Shown here: positions 27,437 through 38,198 of the stretch, in pieces
How positions within the stretch are numbered: the first letter of the stretch is position 1
Layout: each line of letters opens with the position of its first letter
NCBI RefSeq assembly: GCF_000427295.1
Contig: NZ_ATNM01000114.1
Span: 1 to 64,000, forward strand
Length of the DNA: 64,000 nt
Origin: Cyclobacterium qasimii M12-11B
GTDB taxonomy: Bacteria > Bacteroidota > Bacteroidia > Cytophagales > Cyclobacteriaceae
Direction: 5' to 3'
Program-made: the position numbers and the translations under genes
The notes under the pieces: generated by a model
The model's database searches: none
Told to the model about the DNA's origin: nothing
Seen by the model: the letters and a program-made list of their open reading frames with translations, nothing else

Positions 27437-28765
27437 CTAAATTTTAGGTAATTCCCATGGCCCATCGTAATTAGGAATGATGAATTGATTCGCTGCTTTA
27501 TTTCCATCAAAACTGCCTGCGACTTCATTCCAATCAAGCATGTGGGTACCAGACCTAACAGCAATATTTCCCATATGGGCATATAGGGCAACGTTTCTCC
27601 CCATTTCAACTGTGCATTTGGTTGCATTTCTATTTCTTATACAATGTAAAAAATCCAGCACATGGATTTCCATGTCACTTTTCCCTCCAAAATTAAAACC
27701 TTCCTTGGCTGTTTTTGTCGCCTGCTCACTTTCACCTTTATCTCCTTGCCGGATACTCCAATCACCTCTATCCGCCAAAATAACGCCATTGTCCCCTATG
27801 AATTCTACCCCATAGGCTTTGTCATATGGGCCTGTCTGTATTCCGGCAGTATGTGACCAATGGATCATGTAATCATCCATGGGATAATTAACATCCATTA
27901 CCTCATAAGTTTCCCGGCTATAAGCATCCATATTATAATTGGCACCGGAAGCGAGTACAGTTCTAGGTTCATGGGAAATATTCTTAGCCCACAGTGCCAT
28001 GTCCAACAAATGAACGCCCCAATCTGTCATTAAGCCTCCTCCATAATCCCAGAAATGCCGCCAGCTACCATGCACATGGCTGGGATTATAGGCTCTTTTT
28101 GCTGCAGGTCCCTGCCAAAACGCATAATCCAACTCTTCTGGAACTGGCTGATCAGGTACTTTCCCCGACCCCATTCCATATGGGAAATTCGCCCAAACAT
28201 TCACTTTCTTAATTTCCCCAATGCCTCCAGCATGAATGTGTTGCATGGCACTGTTCCATACTTCTCCACTCCGTTGCTGTTGACCAACCTGCACCACGCT
28301 ATTGTATTTATTGGCTGCATCAACCATTACATTACACTCCGCAATACTGTTGGCCAGGGGTTTTTCAACATATACATCTTTTCCTGCTTGGCATGCATAC
28401 ACCATCATCAAGCAATGCCAATGGTCTGGCGTACCAATGATAACAGCATCTATTTCATCGTTTTCAAGCAATTTTCTAAAATCTCCGTATCCTTTCGGGA
28501 TCTGTCCGAATTCTTTCCTTACATCTGCTATCCTGTTTTCTAGAATATTTTTATCCACATCACAAATCCCCAAGCAGTTTACCTGACCGGTTTTCATTAG
28601 GTGACTTAAAATATTAAAGCCCTTATTTTTTGCGCCAATCAAGCCAATATTAATCTTATCGTTTGCAGAAAATTTAGGAGTGGCAAAAGAATTTGGGTGA
28701 ATAAGCCCCATTCCTGCTACTGTTAAAGTACTGTTTTTGAGAAAAGCTCTTCTGGATTGCTTCAT
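27437..28765 (-). CDS. Tat-exported Gfo/Idh/MocA-family oxidoreductase
   Basis: The 442-residue protein has a twin-arginine signal (QSRRAFLKNSTLTVAGMG), then a Rossmann fold (INIGLIGAKNKGFNIL) and the intact catalytic motif YVEKPLANS. The C-terminal half has the WRHFWDYGGGLMTDWGVHLLD block typical of periplasmic Bacteroidetes members. It probably carries bound NAD(P) across the inner membrane and acts on glycosides or oxidised sugars in the periplasm. Its gene is minus-strand, divergent from the DUF1080 gene. It may be read into the sigma-factor operon, but a 300-base gap makes that unlikely. Confidence 0.88.
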   Translation of the reverse strand: MKQSRRAFLKNSTLTVAGMGLIHPNSFATPKFSANDKINIGLIGAKNKGFNILSHLMKTGQVNCLGICDVDKNILENRIADVRKEFGQIPKGYGDFRKLLENDEIDAVIIGTPDHWHCLMMVYACQAGKDVYVEKPLANSIAECNVMVDAANKYNSVVQVGQQQRSGEVWNSAMQHIHAGGIGEIKKVNVWANFPYGMGSGKVPDQPVPEELDYAFWQGPAAKRAYNPSHVHGSWRHFWDYGGGLMTDWGVHLLDMALWAKNISHEPRTVLASGANYNMDAYSRETYEVMDVNYPMDDYMIHWSHTAGIQTGPYDKAYGVEFIGDNGVILADRGDWSIRQGDKGESEQATKTAKEGFNFGGKSDMEIHVLDFLHCIRNRNATKCTVEMGRNVALYAHMGNIAVRSGTHMLDWNEVAGSFDGNKAANQFIIPNYDGPWELPKI

Positions 28766-29095
28766 AGTATTCAGGGTTTATAAATTGAATATAAATATTA
28801 TATGGAATTAATGCCAAAATTTATTATTTAAGCAATGGTTTTAACTGAATAACGAACGTATAAATTAAGTATTTCTATCTTGACAAGCGTTTAGTATATA
28901 AAAAAACAGGTTATTATTAAAGAATTGTTTTTAAGGGAAAAATCATAATTTTAAATAATAAAGCAATTTTACCTACCAGGATAACAAAATTTTAATTCTG
29001 GAAAAAAGTCTAAGAATAGAAATATTTTTTTACATTCAATATTTAGTCTCCTTTTTGGGATTAAACCTTAAGTAACAACTCAAAAACAACCCAAG
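28766..29095. other. Divergent promoter region (Gfo/Idh and DUF1080)
   Basis: The 330-base, very AT-rich region lies between divergent starts. It must contain both promoters. I see no clear inverted repeat or terminator. Confidence 0.35.
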
Positions 29096-30092
29096 ATGAA
29101 ACATATTACAAGTGCTCTCCTATTTCTCTTTATTGCCATTAGTAGCTTTGGCAGCAGCCTTTCAAAGAACCAAATGGCCAACCCATTTTTAGGCATGTGG
29201 GGCCTGGAGGTTGAAGGCGGAGGTGTCGGTTGGCTTCACGTTAATGAAGACCAGGGCTTTCTAGATGCTGAACTGCTTTGGATAGGAGGAAGTGTTTTGC
29301 CTGTTTCAAATGTTTATCTGGCAGATGAAAACACACTCGTGGTCACTAGAACCAATATTTCAAAGAAAAGCGATGAACGAAGCCATACCATAACCAATAC
29401 CCTTAGAATTGTAAAGACTGGAAACACCTTAAAAGGAACCATGTCAGGCCCTCGAAGAGATGGGGAATATGTGGCAAATTTCACTGGTTTCCTCATGCCA
29501 ACAATGCCAGCTAAACCAGATCTTTCAAAAGTGACTTATGGCAAATCCATAGCATTGTTCAATGAAAAAACTTAGATGGCTGGGAATTGATGAATCCCAA
29601 ACAAAAAATGGTTTTAAAGTGGTAAATGGAATCTTGGTAAATGACCCAGTACAGCCTGAAAATGGTAAACACATCTCTTATGGAAATATCCGCACCAATC
29701 AGGAATTTGAAGATTTTAACCTTAAGCTAGAAGTAAATGTACCTAAGGGAAATAACAGTGGTGTCTATCTAAGAGGAATTTATGAAATTCAGGTGGTAGA
29801 CTCTTATGGAAATGACCTGGATTCGCACAATATGGGCGCTTTGTACAGCCGTATTGAACCCAGCCAGGCTGCAGAAAAACCAGCGGGTGAATGGCAAACA
29901 ATGGACATTACCTTAGTAGATCGTCACGTAACGGTGATCCTAAACGGTAAAAAAATCATTGACAACCAACCCGCATGGGGACCAACTGGTGGCGCCATGA
30001 GTGCAGATGTTTTATCTTCAGGCCCTATCTATTTGCAAGGTGATCATGGGAATGTAAGCTATCGCAATATCGTATTGACCCCTGTAAAATAA
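29096..30092 (+). CDS. DUF1080 (3-keto-disaccharide hydrolase-type) protein, exported, two frameshifts
   Basis: Restoring one A in each of the A6 runs 29565-29570 and 29603-29608 joins the two halves into one 332-residue protein. The restored junction reads LFNEKNLDGWELMN then KNGFKVVNG, matching the family. It has a Sec signal (about 1-20), an N-terminal beta domain (about 25-140), and the concanavalin-like DUF1080 domain (about 155-332, with LKLEVNVPKGNNSGVYLRG, YEIQVVDSYGN, GEWQTMDITLVDRHVTVILNG). Characterised relatives cleave 3-keto-glycosides. Its divergent neighbour is an exported Gfo/Idh protein that could supply such oxidised substrates. Confidence 0.85.
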
Positions 30093-30132
30093 ACAGCCTT
30101 AATCGTTCTATTTCCAAGGTGGAAAATGCAAT

Positions 30133-30162
30133 AAAAACCACAGGCTTTTTCCTGTGGTTTTT
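30133..30162 (+). terminator. Rho-independent terminator after DUF1080
   Basis: AAAAACCACAGG pairs perfectly with CCTGTGGTTTTT around a 6-base loop, 40 bases after the stop. The remaining gap to 30452 shows no gene. Confidence 0.88.
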
Positions 30163-30452
30163 GTATTTAATCAGGGTTTGAGGGTTGTGCTATTGTAAAA
30201 TGCTTTTCATCAAACTAAAATTGCTACACCGTGATTTTGAGATTCTACGCTTAATCGAAAGAAAAGCCATGTGTAAATAGATTTTATTAAAATAATATTT
30301 AAATTCAAGGCTTTAAACTCGGACTCTATCAATGGCCTCGTCCTTCTAGTCCTGATAAGTAGCTATAAATCAATTCCACCACATGATAAAGCGGTCATAG
30401 GATCTCTCGGGTCAAAATTAATCACTCCAATCACATTAAATTTTATTTCCTG

Positions 30453-31559
30453 ATGTCCATTAGAAAAATCCTTGCCAAAATACACCTGATAATTGGCTTG
30501 GGTACTGGAATTCTATTCTCTGTTGTAGCACTATCCGGAGCTTTATATACCTGGGAACCTGAAGTTAGTCGGATTATCTATCAGCATGAAGTGGAGAAGC
30601 AATCCAAACCTTTTGTTCCTGTAACAGCATTAATAAATACTATGAAACAAGCCTTCCCTGAAGGCGATTTCCGTACTGCACTATACCGCGATCAAGAAAG
30701 TAGCATTGAAGTATTATTATATGTACCAGGAACTTATTACCTGGCCCAAATCAATCCCTATACAGCTGAGCTCATTCATTTACAAGACATGAAACAAGGA
30801 TGGCTCAACCATTTGAAAAACTTACATCGCAATCTTTTACTTGGCGACATTGGCAGAGAAATCGTTCACTGGGTGACTTTATTGGCACTGCCAATGCTAA
30901 TTTCCGGACTGGTATTGTGGTGGCCAATTCGAGGCTGGCCAAAAAAAGAGAAATTTTACATTAAATGGTCCGTTTCTCCAAAGAAGTTGAATTATGACCT
31001 ACACAATATCCTGGGCTTCTATGCCACATGGATTCTTATTTTCAGTGTTGTCACAGGGCTTTTTTGGGGTTTTGAGATTGTTAAAGATATAAGCAAAGAA
31101 ATTAGTGGGGAAAATGAAATAAGCTACGAAACCCCTACTTCTAAGATTTCAACTACCAATCAAACTTCAGATTCCAACGAAATTCTAAACAGCCTGATTA
31201 AAAAATACCATTCTGAATTTTCAAATTCCCAGGTAAGGATTGGTATCCCACATCGTAAAGATGAAGCCATCCATCTTTCAGTCATTGATCCCAATAAAGG
31301 AATAAATGCCGTCGATCATTTTTATCATGATCGATATAGCGGTGAACCCATTCAGGGTGAATTTTTAAATGGATTATCTAATGAAAGAAGTACATTTAAT
31401 TTAATAAACGGAATGGTTTATGACATTCATTTGGGTGGAATAATGGGACTTCCCGGAAGAATTCTTGTGTTTTTAGCATCCCTTATTGGCGCTTCACTAC
31501 CCATTACTGGCTTTATATTCTGGCTAAGCAAAAATAAGAATGGCCAAAAAACCATTTAA
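30453..31559 (+). CDS. PepSY-associated transmembrane protein
   Basis: The 368-residue inner-membrane protein has helices at about 12-34 (LIIGLGTGILFSVVALSGALYTW), 140-160, 190-215 and 330-355, with periplasmic PepSY-type segments between. Conserved features are HLIIGLGTG, LHRNLLLGDIGREIVHWVTL and NYDLHNILGFYATWIL, whose histidines resemble heme-coordinating positions. Such proteins are linked to iron-siderophore reduction or uptake. No TonB receptor is adjacent, so the partner is unknown. It is monocistronic. Confidence 0.85.
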   Translation: MSIRKILAKIHLIIGLGTGILFSVVALSGALYTWEPEVSRIIYQHEVEKQSKPFVPVTALINTMKQAFPEGDFRTALYRDQESSIEVLLYVPGTYYLAQINPYTAELIHLQDMKQGWLNHLKNLHRNLLLGDIGREIVHWVTLLALPMLISGLVLWWPIRGWPKKEKFYIKWSVSPKKLNYDLHNILGFYATWILIFSVVTGLFWGFEIVKDISKEISGENEISYETPTSKISTTNQTSDSNEILNSLIKKYHSEFSNSQVRIGIPHRKDEAIHLSVIDPNKGINAVDHFYHDRYSGEPIQGEFLNGLSNERSTFNLINGMVYDIHLGGIMGLPGRILVFLASLIGASLPITGFIFWLSKNKNGQKTI

Positions 31560-31757
31560 GTAACTGATCACTATATACTAACAATCAAACCTTCTGAATA
31601 GTCGCGTCCAATCGAGCTAAGATCTAAGTACCTGCTGATCCTTCTAAATATTGCTATTAATGATAAAAATTAGCCCTAAATTGAATGATTTCATAATAAT
31701 GACATCGAAAAATTGAATTTTTTTGCCTTATTTGCAGAAAATATTAATCTCAAAAAT

Positions 31758-32099
31758 ATGTCACAATTCCCACCTTGTCCAAAATGTCAATCAACATTTG
31801 CCTATTCCACAGGAGGCCCTTTATTAACCTGTCCAGAATGCGCCTATGAATGGAACCCCGAAGAAACAGTTTCTGAGGACTCCGGAATAGAGGTAAAAGA
31901 TGCAAATGGAAATGCCTTAGTGAATGGTGATTCTGTTATAGTATTGAAAAATTTACCAGTTAAAGGGTATCCTCAACCAATAAAAGCGGGGACTAAAGTT
32001 AAAAACATTCGTCTAACGGACGGTGATCATAATATAGACTGTAAAATTGCAGGTTTTGGGTCCATGGCTTTAAAGTCTGAATTTGTAAAGAAAGGGTAA
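31758..32099 (+). CDS. phnA: PhnA-family zinc-ribbon protein
   Basis: The 113-residue protein has an N-terminal zinc ribbon (CPKC..CPEC in [12 protein letters not shown] and [11 protein letters not shown]) and a C-terminal PhnA domain ([37 protein letters not shown]). The frame is open from 31713, but the ATG at 31758 ([11 protein letters not shown]) is the family start. Despite the historic name (alkylphosphonate uptake), the family's role is unresolved. It is monocistronic. Confidence 0.9.
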   Translation: MSQFPPCPKCQSTFAYSTGGPLLTCPECAYEWNPEETVSEDSGIEVKDANGNALVNGDSVIVLKNLPVKGYPQPIKAGTKVKNIRLTDGDHNIDCKIAGFGSMALKSEFVKKG

Positions 32100-32777
32100 A
32101 CCCTTTTAATACCACTCAAAATGACTTGAACCAATAATATGGCACAAATTCTATTTGATTAATCTCATGAAGGCCTTTTAGTTTAAGAAGCGTCTTGTAT
32201 CAAGATTTACAATTGGATTTGTGCCATTGGTCTAAGCATTTTGCCCCAACAAGTTTCAACCTCAGGATACTTGTAGCGTTAGGGATACTATCATTTTTTT
32301 AATATTTCAATCTCAAGCCCTTATTTTTTCAGGACAGAAAAAGCCTAAATCGCATTAAAGTACACTTCCTAAAATTTAAAACGGGAGGAAATGTTTTTCA
32401 GCTATAACTAAGCAAGGGCATAATTTAATTTTGCTGCAAAGGAATAGCATCCGTTTAAGGCTATTATTACAGTTAAATCAGTCCATAACTTAAGCGTTCT
32501 TCTAAGAATTTTCTTACTGACAAAGCTTTTGGGATAATTCTTGTTATGCCTTTTGTTACCCGGCCATATTAGAACAAAACAATTGATCTTAATTGGTGTT
32601 TTTCATATAGCTAACGGTAATTGGTTTTAAGAAGACCTGAGTATATTCAAGTGTGGCTGTGTACTGATAATAATTTATAGCACCCTTATCTATGGCATAC
32701 AACAAATATTGCTTGTTTCAGGTTAAGTCCCTTTTGATTTATAAGAGAAGTACCGCACTTTATAGGAGTTAGGAGAT
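32100..32777. other. Long intergenic region, nothing recognised
   Basis: About 680 bases without a convincing reading frame, RNA gene, repeat or hairpin terminator. Some short fragments look like ordinary AT-rich spacer. Confidence 0.3.
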
Positions 32778-35220
32778 ATGAAAAAAGACTGGGTAAAGGA
32801 TTGGTATTCCCTGAAAGAAAGAACGCCACATGATTTTCAAAAAGCTTGTCTCAAAAATTACAGCGCAGGAAAAAGTGGCTTATTAAATGCCCCTACAGGC
32901 AGTGGCAAAACAATGGCCCTCTGGATGCCTATTTTAAATGAATATGTAAACCAATACCCAGACAGCTGGACAAAGCCTAGAAAGAATGGCTTACAAGTAA
33001 TTTGGATAACACCGCTCCGAGCACTTGCCCAAGACCTCAGCCAAGCCATGAAAGAAGTCTGTCAGGAAACTGGCTTGCCATGGAGGGTTGCTGTACGAAA
33101 TGGAGACACCTCTACCGCCCAAAGGCAACAACAAAAAAGAGCCATGCCCGAGTGTCTGATTACGACACCTGAAAGCCTCCATTTACTCATCGCTCAAAAA
33201 GGTAGTAAAGATTTATTTCAAAATCTTAAAGCAATTATTGTTGACGAATGGCATGAATTATTGGCCAACAAGCGAGGGGTTCAAGTGCAGCTTGCCATAA
33301 GTTATTTGAGGACCGTTGTAAATACACCACTTAAAGTATGGGGAATATCTGCCACCATAGGCAACCTGTCCCAGGCACACACAGTGCTGTTAGGCCCTCA
33401 GACTCCTTTACTAATCATAAAAAGCAAGCTTAAGAAGAAGATAAAGGTAACTTCTGTTTTACCTGATGAAGTTGAAAAATATCCATGGGCAGGGCATTTG
33501 GGCGTTAAGCTATTGCCTAAAATTATTCCAATAATAGAAAACAGCCAAACCGTATTGCTCTTTACAAATACACGATCCCAAACGGAAATCTGGTACCAAA
33601 AAATATTAGAAGCCAAGCCAGACTGGGCAGGAATAATGGCCATGCATCATGGATCTTTAGATCCTAAGGTGCGGGAATGGGTGGAAAGTGCACTTCATGA
33701 GAAAAAATTAAAGCTTGTTGTCTGTACTAGTAGTTTAGACCTTGGTGTAGATTTCAGACCTGTAGACACAATTATTCAGGTCGGAGGACCAAAAGGCGTC
33801 ACCAGATTTGTTCAGCGGGCAGGACGTTCTGGTCATTCCCCCGGAGCTACCAGCAAAATTTTCTTTGTCCCTACCCATTCTTTGGAATTGATAGAAGCCA
33901 GTGCCTTGAGAAAAGCCATAAGCCAGGGAGAATTTGAAGACCAAATCCCTATGGAAGCATGCTATGATGTAGGCGTCCAGTTTATGGTCACACTTGCATT
34001 AGGTGATGGGTTTGTATCAGAAAAGGCCTACCTAATTATAAAAAGCTGCTTTGCCTATCGCAACCTTACAAGAGAACAATATGATTGGATGTTAGCTTTC
34101 ATAACTGTTGGAGGAAAGGCATTGGGAAGCTATGCGGAATTTTCAAAAGTAAACCTGTCAGAAGAAGGGCTTTATCGGGTAACTGATAGAAAAATAGCAA
34201 TGCGTCACAGGCTCTCGATTGGCACGATTGTAAGTGACCCGATGATCCAGGTAAAGTTCATTACAGGTGGCTATATAGGTTCAGTGGAGGAGAGCTTTAT
34301 TACCAAACTAAAGCCCGGTGACTCTTTTTGGTTTGCAGGACGAAATCTTGAATTCCTTAAAATAAAGGAAATGAAAGCCCTGGTACGACTGTCAAAAAGA
34401 AAAAGGAACGATTCCCAGATGGATGGGTGGAAGAATGCCATTGTCTTCAAGACTTGCGGAAATGATACGGCAAGAGTTACAAAAAGCGGCCTCAGACCAA
34501 TTAGACTCAATAGAATTGAAAACCATTCTACCCATTTTAGCACTTCAAAAAACCATTTCAAGAATACCCGATCAAGACTCCTTACTGATCGAAAAATGTC
34601 AAAGCAAAGAAGGCTATCACCTGTTTTTCTATCCTTTTGAAGGAAGATTTGTTCACGAGGTACTCGCTGCTTTAATCGCCTACAGAATCAGTGTAAGCCA
34701 TCCCATAAGCATCAGCATTACCATGAATGATTATGGATTTGAATTGCTTTCAGAAAGCCCAATCCCTATTGAGGAGAATTTAGAAGAGGACTTATTCCGA
34801 AGGGAAAATTTGATGGATGACATCTTCGCAAGTATTAATGAAAGTGAAATGGGTAAAAGGCGTTTCAGAGAAATTGCGGCCATAGCTGGCTTGGTTTTTC
34901 AAGGATACCCAGGCAAGAGTATCCCTACAAGACATCTACAAGCTAGTTCAGGGATTATTTATGGTGTATTTGAAAGTTACGATCCTGACAACTTGTTACT
35001 TGAACAAGCCCGAAATGAAGTAGTCCAATTACAAATGGAAAAAAATCGATTGTATCAGGTAATTGAACGCATTAACAAACATGAGATCCACCTTATAAAC
35101 ACAAAAAAAATCAGCCCTTTTGCCTTCCCCATAATGGTGGATAGACTAAGCCGAAACAATATAAGCTCTGAAAATCTGACCGACCGAATCCTTAGACTTC
35201 AAGTTGAACTGCTAGATTAA
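32778..35220 (+). CDS. Ligase-associated DNA damage response DEXH-box helicase (Lhr-like), frameshifted
   Basis: The two reading frames together give one protein of about 813 residues. Walker A is APTGSGKTMALW, motif II is VDEWHELLANKRGVQVQLA, motif III GISATIG, motif V SSLDLGVDF, and motif VI QRAGRSGHSPG. After these comes the Lhr-core domain, with WMGGRMPLSSRLAEMIRQEL at the junction. The break is at the poly-A stretch 34394-34404 (TCA, A-rich). Adding one A to each of its two A5 runs (or removing one A) restores SK(K/R)K-GTIPRWMGG. This subfamily normally sits with a LigD-like ligase, an exonuclease and PdeM. Here only PdeM is in the window, 24 kb away. Role: 3'-5' ATP-dependent unwinding in DNA repair. 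Confidence 0.85.
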
Positions 35221-35306
35221 AACTTGTTTTGGAGCATTTTTAAATTTAAATTGGCCTTTTAAATACCAAAATAAATCTAACCTATTCCATTATTTACTTA
35301 GTCCTT

Positions 35307-36434
35307 ATGAAATCATTATTACTTACCCTTTTGGTGATCAGTTCGTACATGACCTGTATGGGTCAAACACCACCCAATGGCCCGGAAGTCACAGAACCTG
35401 AATGGAAAGCATATGACATCGAAACAGTAGTCGATGGCTTTAAGATCCCATGGGGAATGGCTTTTTTACCTGATGGAAGTATGTTCATCACAGAGAAATC
35501 TGGTGATTTGGTACATTTCAAAAATGGACAAAAAACCAGTATTAAAGGATTGCCTGAAATTTGGGCAAAAGGACAAGGAGGACTACTTGATGTTGCATTG
35601 CATCCTGACTTTAAAAACAATAAGTGGGTTTACATTTCCTACACCTCATCAAGAGGACCTGAAAAAGGAGCCCATACGGCCATAGGCCGAGGTCAATTAG
35701 AAGGTAGTGAATTGATTAATTTTGAAAGATTATATAAAGCAACACCCAATACAGAAGCTGGCCAACATTATGGGGCTAGAATCGCTTTTGACAAAGAGGG
35801 TTACTTGTATTTCTCCATAGGAGAAAGAGGTGAGAAATTTGAAAACCCACAAGACATCACTCGTGATGGTGGAAAGGTTTATCGACTTTTCGATGATGGA
35901 AGAGTACCAGAAGACAATCCTTTTTACAACCAGTCAGATGCCAAAAAGGCAATTTACTCTTATGGCCACAGAAACCCACAAGGTATGGCTATTCATCCTA
36001 AGACAGGCGCTGTATGGGTAAATGAGCACGGCCCTAGAGGTGGTGATGAAATCAACATTGTTAAGAAAGGAGCTAATTTTGGCTGGCCTGAAATCACTTA
36101 CGGTATTAATTATGACGGTACAATGTTAAGTGAAGAAACTTCTAAACCAGGAATGGAACAACCATTGTATTATTGGGTACCATCCATTGCACCAAGTGGT
36201 TTAGCTTTTATAACTGGAAGTAAATACCCTAAATGGGAAGGTGATGTTTTATCAGGATCTTTGAAATTTGGTTATTTAGAAAAACTTACTTTAGAGAACA
36301 ATAAAGTTACTAAAAGAGAAAAAATTATTGATGGATTGGGCAGAATTAGAAATGTCGTACTCGGCCCAGACGGAATAATTTATGCCGGAATAGACGGTAA
36401 AGGGATAGTCAAAATTGTCCCAAAAGGAAAATAA
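35307..36434 (+). CDS. PQQ-dependent aldose sugar dehydrogenase (Yli/Asd type)
   Basis: The 375-residue secreted beta-propeller enzyme has a signal peptide (about 1-20, YMTCMGQ) and the glucose/sorbosone dehydrogenase fold. Motifs: WGMAFLPDGSMFITEKSG, GQGGLLDVALHPDF, YSYGHRNPQGMAIHP and EHGPRGGDEINIV, as in the soluble PQQ aldose dehydrogenases. It oxidises sugars at C1 in the periplasm and reduces quinone or another acceptor. It is followed by a perfect terminator, so it is separate from the choline operon 94 bases downstream. Confidence 0.87.
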   Translation: MKSLLLTLLVISSYMTCMGQTPPNGPEVTEPEWKAYDIETVVDGFKIPWGMAFLPDGSMFITEKSGDLVHFKNGQKTSIKGLPEIWAKGQGGLLDVALHPDFKNNKWVYISYTSSRGPEKGAHTAIGRGQLEGSELINFERLYKATPNTEAGQHYGARIAFDKEGYLYFSIGERGEKFENPQDITRDGGKVYRLFDDGRVPEDNPFYNQSDAKKAIYSYGHRNPQGMAIHPKTGAVWVNEHGPRGGDEINIVKKGANFGWPEITYGINYDGTMLSEETSKPGMEQPLYYWVPSIAPSGLAFITGSKYPKWEGDVLSGSLKFGYLEKLTLENNKVTKREKIIDGLGRIRNVVLGPDGIIYAGIDGKGIVKIVPKGK

Positions 36435-36455
36435 AATCAAATTGCTCAAAAGATG

Positions 36456-36498
36456 GCAATTGCTGCTAAAAATTAACTTTTAGCAGCAATTGCTTTTT
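36456..36498 (+). terminator. Strong Rho-independent terminator
   Basis: A perfect 16-base-pair stem, GCAATTGCTGCTAAAA with TTTTAGCAGCAATTGC, has a 6-base loop and five T after it. It separates the sugar dehydrogenase from the choline operon. Confidence 0.92.
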
Positions 36499-36527
36499 AT
36501 GACAAATCAATTGTCAAACATTACAGA

Positions 36528-38198
36528 ATGTCAGAAGAAAAATATGATTTTATAATAATTGGTGGAGGTTCTGCAGGTTCCGTACTGGCCAATAGGTTAA
36601 GTAAAGACCCTTCAAATAAAGTGCTTGTATTAGAAGCAGGAAGACCTGACCATGGTTGGGATTTCCGAATTCATATGCCCGCAGCGCTTACCTACCCCCT
36701 AACCAATAATTATTACAATTGGGGTTACGAATCCGAGCCAGAACCGCATATGAACAATCGGAGGATATTTCAACCCCGGGGAAAAGTATTGGGTGGTTCA
36801 AGTGTCATCAACGGAATGATTTTCATTCGTGGAAATGCCATGGATTATGAAAAATGGGGCAAGGAAAAAGGGCTGGAAAAATGGGATTATTCCCATTGTC
36901 TTCCTTATTTCAAACGACTTGAAAACCGACTTATTGGCGGTGACACTTACAGGGGTGATAAAGGTCCCCTATACCTGACCACACCTAAATGTGACAACCC
37001 ATTATTCAAAGCCTTTTTTGAATCTGTTCAAGAAGCTGGATATCCACTGACAGACGATGTCAACGGATATCAGCAAGAAGGATTTGGAAAGTTTGATGCC
37101 ACCATCTATAAAGGTAAAAGATGGAATGCTGCAAGGGCCTATGTTCACCCTATTAAAGACCGTAAAAACTTAACGATTCACCTAAAGTCAACTGTAAGCA
37201 AAATCTTGTTTGAAGGCACTACTGCCATCGGGGTGGATTATGTTAAAAACGGAAAAAATGTAAAAGCTTACGGCGGAAAAGTTATTTGTTGTGGTGGAGC
37301 CATTAATACCCCACAAGTGCTACAACTTTCGGGTATAGGCAATGCCACTGAACTAAAGAAATTAGGCATACCTGTAGTAGCAGACCTCAAAGGCGTAGGT
37401 GAGAATTTACAAGACCACCTGGAAGTGTATGTACAATGGGCAGCTAAAAAACCTGTCAGTCTTTACCCTTCATTAAAATTTTATAACCAACCAAAAATAG
37501 GCCTTGAGTGGCTGTTTAAAGGAACTGGTGTGGGCGCAAGCAATCATTTTGAGGCTGGAGGATTTATCCGTGGAAATGATACCGTTGCTTACCCTAATTT
37601 ACAGTATCACTTTTTACCAATTGCCATTCGATACGATGGTTCTGCACCAAATGAAGGCCATGGATTTCAACTACATGTGGGCCCAATGAATACGGATGTC
37701 AAAGGCCATGTAAAAATAAAATCTTCGGATCCGGGAATGTATCCCAGCATAAAATTCAACTACCTTTCCACCGAACAGGAAAAGAAAGAGTGGATAGAAG
37801 CAATCAGGGTTACAAGAAAGCTAATCAATCAAACTGCTTTTGATGAGTTAAGGGGAAAAGAATTGTCCCCAGGCGCTAGTGTAGAAACAGATGAGGAAAT
37901 CCTTGACTTTGTCGCTAGAGAGGGCGAAAGTGCCTATCACCCTAGCTGCACAGCCAAAATGGGCTATGATGACATGTCCGTAGTAGATGCCAATTTAAAA
38001 GTCCATGGCGTAGACAACCTATATGTGGTAGATGCTTCTGTAATGCCTCATATTACCAATGGCAATATCTATGCTCCAGTCCTTATGATTGCCGAAAAAG
38101 CAGCCGACATACTTCTTGGAAATAGCCCTGAGGCTCCCCAAGATGTCCCTTATTACAAATACCTTCCAGAAAAAGAACAAAACCAATCTTCCAATTGA
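36528..38198 (+). CDS. betA: GMC-family choline dehydrogenase
   Basis: The 556-residue FAD enzyme oxidises choline to betaine aldehyde. It has FAD-binding DFIIIGGGSAGSVLANRLS at the N-terminus, the GMC signature GGSSVINGMIFIRGNAMDYEKW (residues about 85-106), CGGAINTPQVLQLSGIG, and a C-terminal catalytic region AYHPSCTAKMG plus NGNIYAPVLMIAEKAADILL. Length and order match BetA (about 550). It opens the operon: its stop overlaps the start of the aldehyde dehydrogenase gene. A different alcohol substrate is possible, but the neighbours favour choline. Confidence 0.87.
   Translation: MSEEKYDFIIIGGGSAGSVLANRLSKDPSNKVLVLEAGRPDHGWDFRIHMPAALTYPLTNNYYNWGYESEPEPHMNNRRIFQPRGKVLGGSSVINGMIFIRGNAMDYEKWGKEKGLEKWDYSHCLPYFKRLENRLIGGDTYRGDKGPLYLTTPKCDNPLFKAFFESVQEAGYPLTDDVNGYQQEGFGKFDATIYKGKRWNAARAYVHPIKDRKNLTIHLKSTVSKILFEGTTAIGVDYVKNGKNVKAYGGKVICCGGAINTPQVLQLSGIGNATELKKLGIPVVADLKGVGENLQDHLEVYVQWAAKKPVSLYPSLKFYNQPKIGLEWLFKGTGVGASNHFEAGGFIRGNDTVAYPNLQYHFLPIAIRYDGSAPNEGHGFQLHVGPMNTDVKGHVKIKSSDPGMYPSIKFNYLSTEQEKKEWIEAIRVTRKLINQTAFDELRGKELSPGASVETDEEILDFVAREGESAYHPSCTAKMGYDDMSVVDANLKVHGVDNLYVVDASVMPHITNGNIYAPVLMIAEKAADILLGNSPEAPQDVPYYKYLPEKEQNQSSN

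Noticed and set aside
28055-28543. 162-codon plus-strand open frame inside the exported Gfo/Idh gene
   Set aside because: Antisense shadow; its sequence has no family resemblance, while the minus strand encodes a complete oxidoreductase.
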